Assembly: GCF_024349685.1 (NCBI RefSeq)
Contig: NZ_AP025944.1
Span: 5,597,001-5,661,000, forward strand
Direction: 5' to 3'
Source of the DNA: Pseudomonas sp. LRP2-20
GTDB lineage: Bacteria; Pseudomonadota; Gammaproteobacteria; Pseudomonadales; Pseudomonadaceae
DNA length: 64,000 nucleotides
Positions 18,350-26,469 of the stretch are shown here, piece by piece. Position 1 is the stretch's first letter; every line of letters begins with the position of its first letter. Below the pieces are notes generated by a model. The model had not been told where the DNA came from, made no database searches, and saw only the letters and a list, made by a program, of their open reading frames with translations. A program made the position numbers and the translations under genes.

Positions 18350-18799
18350 AGGCCCTTCCTCTGCGTCGGGCCGCCCGAGGCGGCGTAAATACGGGGGATC
18401 GACTCAGTATAGGCAAGGCGCGGCAACCTGCCGCAGGGCAGTCCGCACAAACAATCGTGTACTGTTTCAAGATTTATCTGGAACAATCCACCCGTTTTTT
18501 GCGAACATACGTTCTCCCAGCGTGACCATACGCGACCAACCGGTCGCATAACGGCGCTTTTAGTCTGATTTTGCCTCGCCTACTGCTTCATGTAGTATCC
18601 CGTGGCGCGGACTACAAAACGTCGTTTGGATGTCTGCCAAGGCGCCTGTGAAAATACGCACACTGTCTGCCAGCCTGTCTGGCAGGCCGCACCCAGCCGC
18701 GCTCGTGCATCCGACGAGGGCAAGCACTGGAACGTGTTTAGAGAAGCGCTACAGGCTTAATACAGAAGAGCGAAATAGCTGAGCAGAGTGAGGCAAGCA
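18350..18799. other. glcB/GcvR-like divergent control region
   Basis: A 450-bp non-coding region with several dyads: GAACATACGTTC (18503-18514), GCGACC-AACC-GGTCGC (18532-18547), TGTAGT-N14-ACTACA (18591-18616) and AAACGTCGTTT (18617-18627). No ORF with a ribosome site was seen. The third dyad is the likely RccR site; the others are unassigned. Confidence 0.6.
18591..18616. promoter_or_regulatory. Putative RccR site, long-spacer form, upstream of glcB
   Basis: Perfect 6-bp arms TGTAGT and ACTACA with a 14-bp spacer, 184-209 bases upstream of the glcB start. The same half-sites occur with a 3-bp spacer upstream of aceE. I recall that RccR, an RpiR-family regulator responding to KDPG in Pseudomonas, recognises identical half-sites at two spacings, one set at glyoxylate-shunt genes and the other at pyruvate-metabolism genes. 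Confidence 0.7.
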
Positions 18800-20977
18800 A
18801 TGACTGGATACGTTCAAGTCGGTGGCCTTCAGGTCGCCAAGGTCCTGTACGACTTCGTCAACAACGAAGCCATGCCAGGGACCGGCATCGTCGCCGAGCA
18901 GTTCTGGGCCGGTGCAGAGAAGATCATCAATGACCTCGCTCCAAAGAACAAAGCCCTGCTCGCCAAGCGCGACGAGCTGCAAGCCAAGATCGACGCCTGG
19001 CACCAGGCACGCAAAGGCCAGGCACACGACGCCGTAGCCTACAAAGCATTCCTCCAGGAAATCGGCTACCTGCTGCCACAAGCCGACGATTTCCAGGCCA
19101 CCACCCAGAACGTGGACGAAGAAATCGCCCACATGGCCGGCCCGCAACTGGTCGTCCCGGTGATGAACGCCCGCTTTGCCCTGAACGCCGCCAACGCCCG
19201 CTGGGGTTCGCTGTACGACGCACTGTACGGCACCGACGCCATCAGCGATGAAGGCGGCGCCGAGAAAGGCCAGGGTTACAACAAGCGCCGTGGCGACAAG
19301 GTCATCGCCTTCGCCCGCGCCTTCCTCGACGAAGCCGCACCACTGGCAGCCGGCTCCCACGTCGACTCCACCGGCTACCGCATCGAAGGCGGCAAGCTGG
19401 TCGTCGCCCTGAAAGGCGGCAGCAACAGCGGCCTGCGTGATGACGCCCAGCTGATCGGCTTCCATGGCGACGCCAAGGCGCCGACCGCCGTACTGCTCAA
19501 GCACAACGGCCTGCACTTCGAAATCCAGGTCGACGCCAGCACCCCGGTCGGCAGCACCGATGCCGCCGGTGTCAAAGACATCCTGATGGAATCGGCACTG
19601 ACCACCATCATGGACTGCGAGGACTCGGTCGCCGCGGTCGATGCCGATGACAAAGTCATCGTCTACCGCAACTGGCTGGGCCTGATGAAAGGCGACCTGG
19701 CCGAAAGCGTGAGCAAAGGCGGCAAGACCTTCACCCGCACCATGAACCCGGACCGCGAATACGCCGCGCCCAACGGCGGCAGCGTAACCCTGCACGGCCG
19801 TTCGCTGCTGTTCGTGCGCAACGTGGGTCACCTGATGACCAACCCGGCGATTCTCGATGGCCAGGGCAATGAAATCCCTGAGGGCATCCAGGACGGCCTG
19901 TTCACCAACCTGATCGCCCTGCACAACCTCAACGGCAACACCAGCCGCAAGAACACCCGCAGCGGCAGCGTGTACATCGTCAAGCCGAAGATGCACGGCC
20001 CGGAAGAAGTCGCCTTCGCCGCCGAGATCTTCAGCCGCGTCGAAGACCTGCTGGGCATGCCGCGCAACACCGTCAAGGTCGGCATCATGGACGAGGAGCG
20101 GCGTACCACGGTCAACCTGAAGTCCTGCATCAAGGCGGCCGCCGAACGCGTGGTGTTCATCAACACCGGCTTCCTCGACCGCACCGGTGACGAAATCCAC
20201 ACTTCGATGGAAGCCGGCGCCGTGGTGCGCAAGGGCGCCATGAAGAACGAAAAGTGGATCGGCGCCTACGAGAACAACAACGTCGACGTCGGCCTGGCCA
20301 CCGGCCTGCAAGGCCGCGCGCAGATCGGCAAGGGCATGTGGGCCATGCCTGACCTGATGGCCGCCATGCTCGAGCAGAAGATCGCTCACCCGCTGGCCGG
20401 CGCCAACACCGCCTGGGTACCGTCGCCGACCGCCGCCACGCTGCACGCCCTGCACTACCACAAGGTCGACGTGCAGGCGCGTCAGCGCGAGCTGGCTGCG
20501 CGCACGCCGGCTTCGGTCGATGACATCCTGACCATCCCGCTGGCGGCCGACACCAACTGGTCGGCCGAAGAGATCCGCAACGAACTGGACAACAACGCCC
20601 AGGGCATCCTCGGCTACGTCGTGCGCTGGATCGACCAGGGTGTGGGTTGCTCGAAGGTGCCGGACATCAACAATGTCGGCCTGATGGAAGACCGCGCCAC
20701 CCTGCGCATCTCGGCCCAGCTGCTGGCCAATTGGCTGCGCCATGGCGTGGTTACCCAGGAGCAGGTGCTGGAAAGCCTCAAGCGCATGGCTGCGGTGGTC
20801 GACCAGCAGAACGCCGGTGACGCCCTGTACCGCCCGATGGCGCCGAACTTCGACGACAACGTCGCGTTCCAGGCGGCCATCGAACTGGTGATCGAAGGTG
20901 CCAAGCAGCCGAACGGCTACACCGAGCCAGTGCTGCACCGCCGTCGCCGCGAGTTCAAGGCGCGTAACGGGCTGTAA
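18800..20977 (+). CDS. glcB: Malate synthase G
   Basis: A 725-residue enzyme condensing glyoxylate with acetyl-CoA to malate, the second step of the glyoxylate shunt. Monomeric G-type length and motifs are present: the N-terminal [59 protein letters not shown] and [11 protein letters not shown]. The ATG at 18800 (MTGYVQVGG) fits the family; an ATG four codons earlier is less likely. It is preceded by a long control region with an RccR-type site and followed by a REP pair. Confidence 0.98.
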   Translation: MTGYVQVGGLQVAKVLYDFVNNEAMPGTGIVAEQFWAGAEKIINDLAPKNKALLAKRDELQAKIDAWHQARKGQAHDAVAYKAFLQEIGYLLPQADDFQATTQNVDEEIAHMAGPQLVVPVMNARFALNAANARWGSLYDALYGTDAISDEGGAEKGQGYNKRRGDKVIAFARAFLDEAAPLAAGSHVDSTGYRIEGGKLVVALKGGSNSGLRDDAQLIGFHGDAKAPTAVLLKHNGLHFEIQVDASTPVGSTDAAGVKDILMESALTTIMDCEDSVAAVDADDKVIVYRNWLGLMKGDLAESVSKGGKTFTRTMNPDREYAAPNGGSVTLHGRSLLFVRNVGHLMTNPAILDGQGNEIPEGIQDGLFTNLIALHNLNGNTSRKNTRSGSVYIVKPKMHGPEEVAFAAEIFSRVEDLLGMPRNTVKVGIMDEERRTTVNLKSCIKAAAERVVFINTGFLDRTGDEIHTSMEAGAVVRKGAMKNEKWIGAYENNNVDVGLATGLQGRAQIGKGMWAMPDLMAAMLEQKIAHPLAGANTAWVPSPTAATLHALHYHKVDVQARQRELAARTPASVDDILTIPLAADTNWSAEEIRNELDNNAQGILGYVVRWIDQGVGCSKVPDINNVGLMEDRATLRISAQLLANWLRHGVVTQEQVLESLKRMAAVVDQQNAGDALYRPMAPNFDDNVAFQAAIELVIEGAKQPNGYTEPVLHRRRREFKARNGL

Positions 20978-20980
20978 GGC

Positions 20981-21069
20981 CGATTCGCGGGCAAGCCCGC
21001 TGCCACAGGTACACCGCAGCTCTCAAAGGCAGCGCATTACCTGTGGCAGCGGGCTTGCCCGCGAATGCC
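20981..21069. repeat. REP pair 4
   Basis: Inverted REP units 20983-21009 and 21039-21066 with GGGCAAGCCC/GGGCTTGCCC cores; here the flank reads CTGCCACAGG instead of CTCCCACAGG in both units. It lies between the convergent glcB and response-regulator genes. Confidence 0.9.
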
Positions 21070-21077
21070 CTACTCCG

Positions 21078-21521
21078 CTATTCGATCCGTAACTCTCTTT
21101 TCACCAACCCCAGCAGTTTCCCCAGATCCACCGGTTTCAGCAGAAAATCCACCACCCCCAGGTGCATCACGTCCACCGCCTCCTTCACATCGGTGTCGCC
21201 CGACACCACGATGATCGACAACGCCGCCCGCTCCGTCTCACGAATCTGCCGGATCAGTTCAAGGCCATCCTTGGGCTCCATGCGCAGGTCAGTAATCATC
21301 AGGGCGATGCGCGGTTCGTAATGCAGCTTGAACATTGCCTCCTGCGCACCATCAGCAGTCATGCACTCGATGCCCCTGCTCTTCAGGTACAGCTTGAGTG
21401 CCTCACTGTTCACCGGGTTGTCATCGACGATCAACACCACCGGACTAGGCGCAACGGGCGCACTCAACACGGCCAATGCCTCGCGTTCGGCGTCACTCAG
21501 GATGTCGTCATGCTCAGCCAT
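21078..21521 (-). CDS. Single-domain response regulator
   Basis: A 147-residue CheY-like receiver with a 25-residue N-terminal tail and no output domain. The acidic pair is Asp33-Asp34 in LIVDDNP, the phosphorylation site is Asp78 in MITDLRM, and the conserved Ser107 (VSG) and Lys129 (LLKP) are present. It should act by phosphorylation-dependent binding to a partner. No histidine kinase is adjacent. It is divergent from the cNMP/CBS gene 213 bases away. Confidence 0.92.
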   Translation of the reverse strand: MAEHDDILSDAEREALAVLSAPVAPSPVVLIVDDNPVNSEALKLYLKSRGIECMTADGAQEAMFKLHYEPRIALMITDLRMEPKDGLELIRQIRETERAALSIIVVSGDTDVKEAVDVMHLGVVDFLLKPVDLGKLLGLVKRELRIE

Positions 21522-21688
21522 GGTCTTCTCGTCAAAAAAATCCCGCTCAGTGGTTAGGACCGCAAAAGCCCTGTAACCCGGCTCGCCTTTCGTCGGCTCT
21601 TTGACAGCGGGGGCTCACTAGACTTACGTCCAATGGGCACCACCCCGCTGCCAGCCGACCATGGGGACCGAGAACAACAAGGCCGATC

Positions 21689-21708
21689 CTATATATAGAT
21701 ATATATAG
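21689..21708. promoter_or_regulatory. Palindromic TA-rich tract upstream of the cNMP/CBS gene
   Basis: A 20-base tract of alternating T and A with G/C only at positions 1, 10 and 20 (near-perfect dyad CTATATATAG repeated with one shared base pattern), 27 bases upstream of the ATG at 21735. In DNA this GC-rich it is striking and could contain the -10 region. Confidence 0.4.
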
Positions 21709-21734
21709 TTCGGCGTAGCGATACGGTCAGTGTC

Positions 21735-23672
21735 ATGAGCAAAAAGGACGCCTACAGTCAGGCGGGCAGAACGGCAGTACTGCAGAACATCCAGGGCACC
21801 TTGCAGTTCCTGCAGCGTTTCCCGCCGTTCAACCAGATGGAGCAGAGCCACCTGGCCTTCCTGGTGGAACAATGCCAGCTGCGCTTCTATGCCAGCGGCG
21901 AAAGCATCATCAAACCCGCAGACGGGCCGGTCGAGCATTTCTACATCGTCAAGCAAGGCCGTGTGGTCGGCGAGCGCCAGCACCTGGTCAAGCCTGGGGT
22001 GGAAACCACCTTCGAAATCACCGGTGGCGAATGCTTCCCGCTGGCGGCGCTGCTCGGCGAGCGGGCGACACGCACCGAACATCTGGCCGGTGAAGACACC
22101 TTTTGCCTGCAATTGAACAAAACTGCGTTCATCCGCGTGTTCTCGATGTCGGAAGTGTTTCGAGATTTTGCACTGCGCGGGGTCAGCAGCCTGCTCGACC
22201 AAGTCAACCAGCAGGTACGTCAACGTGCAGTGGAAACCCTCGGCACCCAATACTCGCTGAATACCCCGCTGGGCGAACTGGCCATGCGTCACCCGGTGGT
22301 CTGCGCGCCGGATACACCCTTGCGCGAGGCGGTGCGGCTGATGCATGAACAGCAGGTCGGCAGCATCGTCGTGGTCGACCCGCAGCGCTACCCGGTGGGC
22401 ATCTTCACCCTGCGCGACCTGCGCCAGGTGGTGGCCGCCGCCGATGCCGACCTCGGTGCACCGATCGAACTGCACATGACCGCCAGGCCGTTCTACCTCA
22501 GCCCACAGGCCAGCGCCTTCGATGCGGCCATGGCGATGACCGAACGGCATATCGCCCACGTCTGCCTGGTGGACAACCAGCGCCTGTGTGGCGTGGTGTC
22601 CGAGCGTGACCTGTTCTCCCTGCAGCGGGTCGACCTGGTGCACCTGGCGCGTACCATCCGCCATGCGCCACGCCTCGATTCGCTGGTGCAGCTGCGTGGC
22701 GAGATCGGCCAACTGGTCGAGCGCATGCTCGCCCATGGCGCCTCCTCGACGCAGATCACCCAGATCATCACCCTGCTCAACGACCACACGGTGTGCCGGG
22801 TGATCGAGCTGGCGATTGCCGAACGTGGCGACCCCGGCGTGCCCTTCAGCTGGCTGTGCTTCGGCAGCGAAGGGCGCCGCGAGCAGACCCTGCACACCGA
22901 CCAGGACAACGGCATCCTCTTCGAAGCCGCCGACGACACCGAAGCCGAGGCCATTCGCGCACGCCTGCTGCCCTTGGCGCAGTACATCAACCAGTGCCTG
23001 GCCCAGTGCGGTTTCACCCTGTGCAAGGGCAACGTCATGGCCGGCAACCCCGAGCTGTGCCTGTCACGCGCACAGTGGGCACGGCGCTTTGCCGGTTTCG
23101 TGCGCGAGGCCAGCCCGGAGAACCTGCTGGGTTCGAGCATCTACTTCGACCTGCGCGTGGTCTGGGGCGATGAACAGGGCTGTGAACAACTGCGCCGGCA
23201 GCTGCTGGAGCAGGTGGCGGACAACCGCATCTTCCAGCGCATGCTGGCCGACAACGCCTTGCGCCAGCGCCCGCCGGTGGGCCGCCTGCGCGAGTTCGTG
23301 CTGACCCGCCAGGGCAACGACAAGGCCGCCACCCTCGACCTCAAGGTCCAGGGCCTGACGCCCTTCGTCGATGGCGCCCGGCTGCTGGCACTGGCCAATG
23401 GCATTGGCGCCTGCAACACCCTGGAGCGCCTGCGCCAGCTGGTCGACAAGGGGGTCATCGAGGCGCTCGACGGCGCCGCTTATGAAGAGGCCTACCACTT
23501 CATCCAGCAAACCCGCATGCAGCAGCACCAGCGCCAGACCCGCGACAACCTGCCGTACTCCAACCGCCTCGATCCGGACAGCCTCAACCATCTGGACCGG
23601 CGCATCCTGCGCGAATCCCTGCGCCAGGCCCAGCGCCTGCAGAGCAGCCTGGCCCTGCGGTATCAGTTATGA
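21735..23672 (+). CDS. cNMP-binding/CBS/DUF294 nucleotidyltransferase-like signalling protein
   Basis: A 645-residue cytosolic protein with three parts: a cyclic-nucleotide-binding fold (about 20-130), two CBS motifs (about 165-290; PVVCAPDTPLREAVRLMHEQ and the later AHVCLVDNQRL) and a GlnD-like nucleotidyltransferase domain (DUF294) with GSEGRREQTLHTDQDNG near 376-392, then the DUF294 C-terminal helical domain. Adenine-nucleotide sensing through CBS and nucleotidyl transfer to an unknown partner are expected from the families. Its stop overlaps the next start (ATGA), a conserved pairing with a DnaQ-like exonuclease in this genus. Confidence 0.9.
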   Translation: MSKKDAYSQAGRTAVLQNIQGTLQFLQRFPPFNQMEQSHLAFLVEQCQLRFYASGESIIKPADGPVEHFYIVKQGRVVGERQHLVKPGVETTFEITGGECFPLAALLGERATRTEHLAGEDTFCLQLNKTAFIRVFSMSEVFRDFALRGVSSLLDQVNQQVRQRAVETLGTQYSLNTPLGELAMRHPVVCAPDTPLREAVRLMHEQQVGSIVVVDPQRYPVGIFTLRDLRQVVAAADADLGAPIELHMTARPFYLSPQASAFDAAMAMTERHIAHVCLVDNQRLCGVVSERDLFSLQRVDLVHLARTIRHAPRLDSLVQLRGEIGQLVERMLAHGASSTQITQIITLLNDHTVCRVIELAIAERGDPGVPFSWLCFGSEGRREQTLHTDQDNGILFEAADDTEAEAIRARLLPLAQYINQCLAQCGFTLCKGNVMAGNPELCLSRAQWARRFAGFVREASPENLLGSSIYFDLRVVWGDEQGCEQLRRQLLEQVADNRIFQRMLADNALRQRPPVGRLREFVLTRQGNDKAATLDLKVQGLTPFVDGARLLALANGIGACNTLERLRQLVDKGVIEALDGAAYEEAYHFIQQTRMQQHQRQTRDNLPYSNRLDPDSLNHLDRRILRESLRQAQRLQSSLALRYQL

Positions 23673-24379
23673 GCCTGTTCGCCTGGCTGCGCCCTGCTGC
23701 GCCGCTGCTGGACGATGCCTTGCGCCAACGCCTGGCGCGGTTGCCCAAGGCCAAGCCATTGGCCGTGTGCCCCTTGCGCGAGCAACGCTGGGTGGTGCTC
23801 GACCTGGAAACCAGCGGCCTGAACCCCAATCGCGATCAGGTGCTGTCGATCGGCGCGGTGGCCATCGAGGACGGTGCCATCGATTTTGCCCAGCAGTTCG
23901 AGCGCACCCTGCACCGCCCTGAACAGAAAACCAACGCCAGCGTGCTGATCCACGGCCTCGGGCCGAGTGCCCTGGCTGCTGGCTGCGACCCGGCCGAAGC
24001 CTTGCTCGACCTGCTCGAATTCATCGGCGACAGCCCGGTGCTGGCGTTCCATGCGCCGTTCGACCAGCGCATGCTTGCCCGTGCCTTGAAGGAGAGCCTG
24101 GGCCATCGCTTGCAGCTGCCCTTCCTCGACGTGGCGGAACTGGCGCCGATGCTCAACCCCGACACCGTGTTGCGCGAGGCCGGGCTGGACGACTGGGTGG
24201 CACGCTTCGGCCTGCAGGTGGATGAGCGTCACCATGCCAGCGCCGATGCACAGGTCACGGCAGAGCTGGCGCTGATCCTGTTCAGCCAGGCCCGGCGCCA
24301 GCAGCTCGACAGCCCGTTGCAGTTGGAGCAACGACTGCGGGGGTGGCGCAGGCGCGCAGTGCACCACCACGGGCTTTAG
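23669..24379 (+). CDS. DnaQ-like 3'-5' exonuclease (DEDDh)
   Basis: A 236-residue exonuclease with Exo I VLDLETSGLNP (Asp and Glu metal ligands), Exo II HAPFDQRML and Exo III HHASADAQVTAEL (general-base His plus Asp). It is shorter than PolIII epsilon and lacks the polymerase-binding tail, so it is a stand-alone exonuclease. It is translationally coupled to the upstream cNMP/CBS/DUF294 gene through a 4-base overlap, which suggests that nucleic-acid trimming is tied to the upstream sensor. Substrate unknown. Confidence 0.92.
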   Translation: MSLFAWLRPAAPLLDDALRQRLARLPKAKPLAVCPLREQRWVVLDLETSGLNPNRDQVLSIGAVAIEDGAIDFAQQFERTLHRPEQKTNASVLIHGLGPSALAAGCDPAEALLDLLEFIGDSPVLAFHAPFDQRMLARALKESLGHRLQLPFLDVAELAPMLNPDTVLREAGLDDWVARFGLQVDERHHASADAQVTAELALILFSQARRQQLDSPLQLEQRLRGWRRRAVHHHGL

Positions 24380-24402
24380 AGGTTCAAGGCTTGAGTGTTT
24401 TT

Positions 24403-24645
24403 GCGCCTGTGAAATCGAGCGCCGCCCGCGCGGCGCATCGCGAGCTGCGCTCGCTCCTACGTTTGTTTCGGGCCAATTATTCCTGTGGGATTTTCGCGCG
24501 GACGCCTTGGCGCATGACGCGATATCGTGTCGTACCAACAAGGCGGTCGCGCGCGCCTGTAACAGGCGTGACTGGCCGGAAACAAACGTAGGAGCGAGCG
24601 CAGCTCGCGATGCGCCGCGCGGGCGGCGCTCGATCTCACAGGCGC
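24403..24645. mobile_element. 243-bp element with long terminal inverted repeats, copy 1
   Basis: Left arm 24403-24475 and right arm 24573-24645 are inverted repeats of 73 bases with two mismatches. The 97-base centre holds smaller dyads, including GACGCGATATCGTGTC (24516-24531) and CCTGTAACAGG. A second copy of the same length lies at 48224-48466. No ORF or transposase is inside, so it looks MITE-like or REP-like. It fills most of the 400-bp gap between the exonuclease and sigma-factor genes; the remainder holds the Fur-like box. Confidence 0.8.
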
Positions 24646-24732
24646 CGCAAGACCAAACCCCTGCCCCCACCCCAAGATAATGGCCATCCGATAAGCGTCC
24701 ATTGCACCTCACCCTCAGCCTCTGTAACAATC

Positions 24733-24751
24733 GCGAATAATTATCGTTAGT
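24733..24751. promoter_or_regulatory. Putative Fur box upstream of the ECF sigma gene
   Basis: GCGAATAATTATCGTTAGT partly matches the Fur consensus GATAATGATAATCATTATC, 29 bases upstream of the GTG start. Its position before a FecI-type sigma gene supports iron repression. Confidence 0.55.
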
Positions 24752-24779
24752 TAATGCATTCGTTCCGGGGGGACGCTGC

Positions 24780-25298
24780 GTGTCTTCTGCCAACAGCCCA
24801 CACGCCGAATTGGTCGGTTCGCTGTACCGCGACCATCGCGGCTGGCTGCTCGCCTGGCTGCAACGCAGCATGGCCTGCCGTCAGCGTGCCGAAGACCTGA
24901 GCCAGGACACCTTCGTGCGCCTGCTCGGCCGCGAGCAGCTGGACACCCCACGCGAACCGCGCGCCTTCCTCGCCGCCGTGGCCAAGGGCCTGATGTTCGA
25001 CCACTTCCGCCGCACGGCGCTGGAACAGGCCTACCTGGCCGAGCTGGCGTTGGTCCCCGAAGCCGAACACCCCTCCCCGGAAACCCAGCACCTGATCCTC
25101 GAAGACCTCAAGGCCATCGACCGCCTGCTCGGCAAGCTGTCGAGCAAGGCTCGCGCGGCATTCCTGCACAACCGCCTGGATGGCATGGGCCACGCCGAAA
25201 TCGCCGAACGCCTGGGCGTATCGGTATCGCGCGTGCGCCAGTACATCGCCCAGGGCATGCGCCAGTGCTACGTGGCCCTGTACGGGGAGCCGACGTGA
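24780..25298 (+). CDS. ECF sigma factor, FecI/iron-starvation type
   Basis: A 172-residue sigma-70 factor with region 2 (LYRDHRGWLLAWLQRSM, AEDLSQDTFVRLL, DHFRR) and region 4 (LDGMGHAEIAERLGVSVSRV). The start is GTG at 24780 with a strong GGGGGGA ribosome site; no ATG fits. It should direct transcription of the downstream TonB receptor under control of the FecR next to it. Its stop overlaps the FecR start (GTGA). Confidence 0.95.
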   Translation: MSSANSPHAELVGSLYRDHRGWLLAWLQRSMACRQRAEDLSQDTFVRLLGREQLDTPREPRAFLAAVAKGLMFDHFRRTALEQAYLAELALVPEAEHPSPETQHLILEDLKAIDRLLGKLSSKARAAFLHNRLDGMGHAEIAERLGVSVSRVRQYIAQGMRQCYVALYGEPT

Positions 25299-26251
25299 AC
25301 AACACACCGGTTTCGTCGCAGGTACTGGAAGCCGCCATTGCCTGGAAAATGAGCCTGGACGATGGCAGTGGCACGCCTGACGAACGCACCGAATTCATGC
25401 GCTGGCACGCCGCCAGCGAAGAACATGCCCGCGCCTGGCGCCAGCTTGGCGCCCTCGACCAACGCGTCAGCGCTGCGGCCGGCCCGGCTCGCCAGGCCCT
25501 GCTGCAATCGCGCGCAGGTTTGCGACGGCGCATCGGCAAAGTGGGTGGCGGGCTGGCCGGGATGTTCCTGCTCGGTTCGCTGCTGGCCTGGGTCGGTGCT
25601 CCGTCACTGGCGCCCAGCTACTGGCTGGCCGATCAGCGTACCGCCACGGGCGAACTGCGCACCCTGCGCCTGGAAGACGGCACGCTGCTGAGCCTGAACA
25701 CCCACACTGCCGTCGACATCGACTACCAGGGCGAGCAGCGCCTGATCGTGCTGCATCAGGGCGAAATCTCGGTCGAGACCGGCCATGACGACCCTCGCCC
25801 GCTGCTGGTACGTACCGACGATGGCCGCCTGCGGCCACTGGGCACGCGCTTCCTGGTACGCCGCGAAGACAAGGGCACGCGCCTGGAAGTGCTGCAATCG
25901 TCGGTCGCTGCCATGCCACACAACAGCGGTGACGAACAGGTCCTGCGCGAAGGCCAGCAAGTGCTGATGAACAGCAATGGCCTGGGCCACATAGGCCCGG
26001 TGCAAGCCGGGGCCGACGCCTGGACTCGCGGCATGCTGGTGGTCGACAACGTGCGCCTGGCTGACCTGCTCAAGCAACTGGGCCATTACCGCAGCGGCCA
26101 CCTGGGTGTAGCCGATGAAGTGGCCGACCTGCGCGTGACCGGCAGCTTCCCGCTGACCGACACCGACCTGGCCCTGGCCTCGCTGGTGCCGGCCCTGCCG
26201 GTGAAGATCGAGCGGCATACACCGTGGTGGGTGACTGTCGTTCCCAAGTAA
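25295..26251 (+). CDS. FecR-family anti-sigma/signal transducer
   Basis: A 318-residue protein starting at GTG 25295, overlapping the sigma gene. It has an N-terminal cytosolic DUF4880/anti-sigma region (AAIAWKMSLDDGSGTPDERTEF, then FMRWHAASEEHARAW), one transmembrane segment around residues 88-105 (GLAGMFLLGSLLAWVG) and a periplasmic FecR domain (LRTLRLEDGTLLSLNTHTAV). It would relay the ligand-loaded state of the TonB receptor to the sigma factor. Translational coupling with the sigma gene keeps them in step. Confidence 0.95.
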   Translation: MNNTPVSSQVLEAAIAWKMSLDDGSGTPDERTEFMRWHAASEEHARAWRQLGALDQRVSAAAGPARQALLQSRAGLRRRIGKVGGGLAGMFLLGSLLAWVGAPSLAPSYWLADQRTATGELRTLRLEDGTLLSLNTHTAVDIDYQGEQRLIVLHQGEISVETGHDDPRPLLVRTDDGRLRPLGTRFLVRREDKGTRLEVLQSSVAAMPHNSGDEQVLREGQQVLMNSNGLGHIGPVQAGADAWTRGMLVVDNVRLADLLKQLGHYRSGHLGVADEVADLRVTGSFPLTDTDLALASLVPALPVKIERHTPWWVTVVPK

Positions 26252-26259
26252 ACCTGTAC

Positions 26260-26353
26260 CGGCCTCTTCGCGGGCAAGCCCGCTCCCACTGAATTTCCGC
26301 AGCCCTTAAATCTGCGGCGCACCTGTGGGAGCGGGCTTGCCCGCGAAAGGGCC
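26260..26353. repeat. REP pair 5
   Basis: Inverted REP units with GGGCAAGCCC and GGGCTTGCCC cores, between FecR and the TonB receptor gene; the left unit ends CCCACTG rather than CCCACAGG. Between it and the receptor start lies an AGATAATTCTCA stretch that may be part of the sigma-dependent promoter. Confidence 0.9.
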
Positions 26354-26469
26354 GGTGCAGGCAAAAGCCAGATCCAGATAATTCTCACTTTTTTCCGATT
26401 CCCCCTGTCACTTCTGGCATCTCGCTCGGCAAGGAAGCAGTTAGCACTTATCCGTCGAGGAACCGCTGC

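Noticed and set aside
18503..18514. SOS (LexA) box upstream of glcB
   Set aside because: The sequence fits the Gram-positive LexA consensus, not CTG-N10-CAG used by Pseudomonas LexA1 nor the other type I recall for LexA2.
18749..20938. Very long ORFs antisense to real genes, for example opposite glcB, aceE (43692-46328), soxA (60235-63159), dipA (48636-51347) and glnE (41812-43416)
   Set aside because: They are mirror frames created by GC-rich third codon positions. They lack ribosome sites and recognisable domains, while the opposite strand encodes clear known proteins.
24403..24645. Small ORFs inside the 243-bp inverted-repeat element (also at 48224-48466)
   Set aside because: The frames read the palindrome on both strands and give Arg/Ala-rich sequence without ribosome sites; they are by-products of the repeat.
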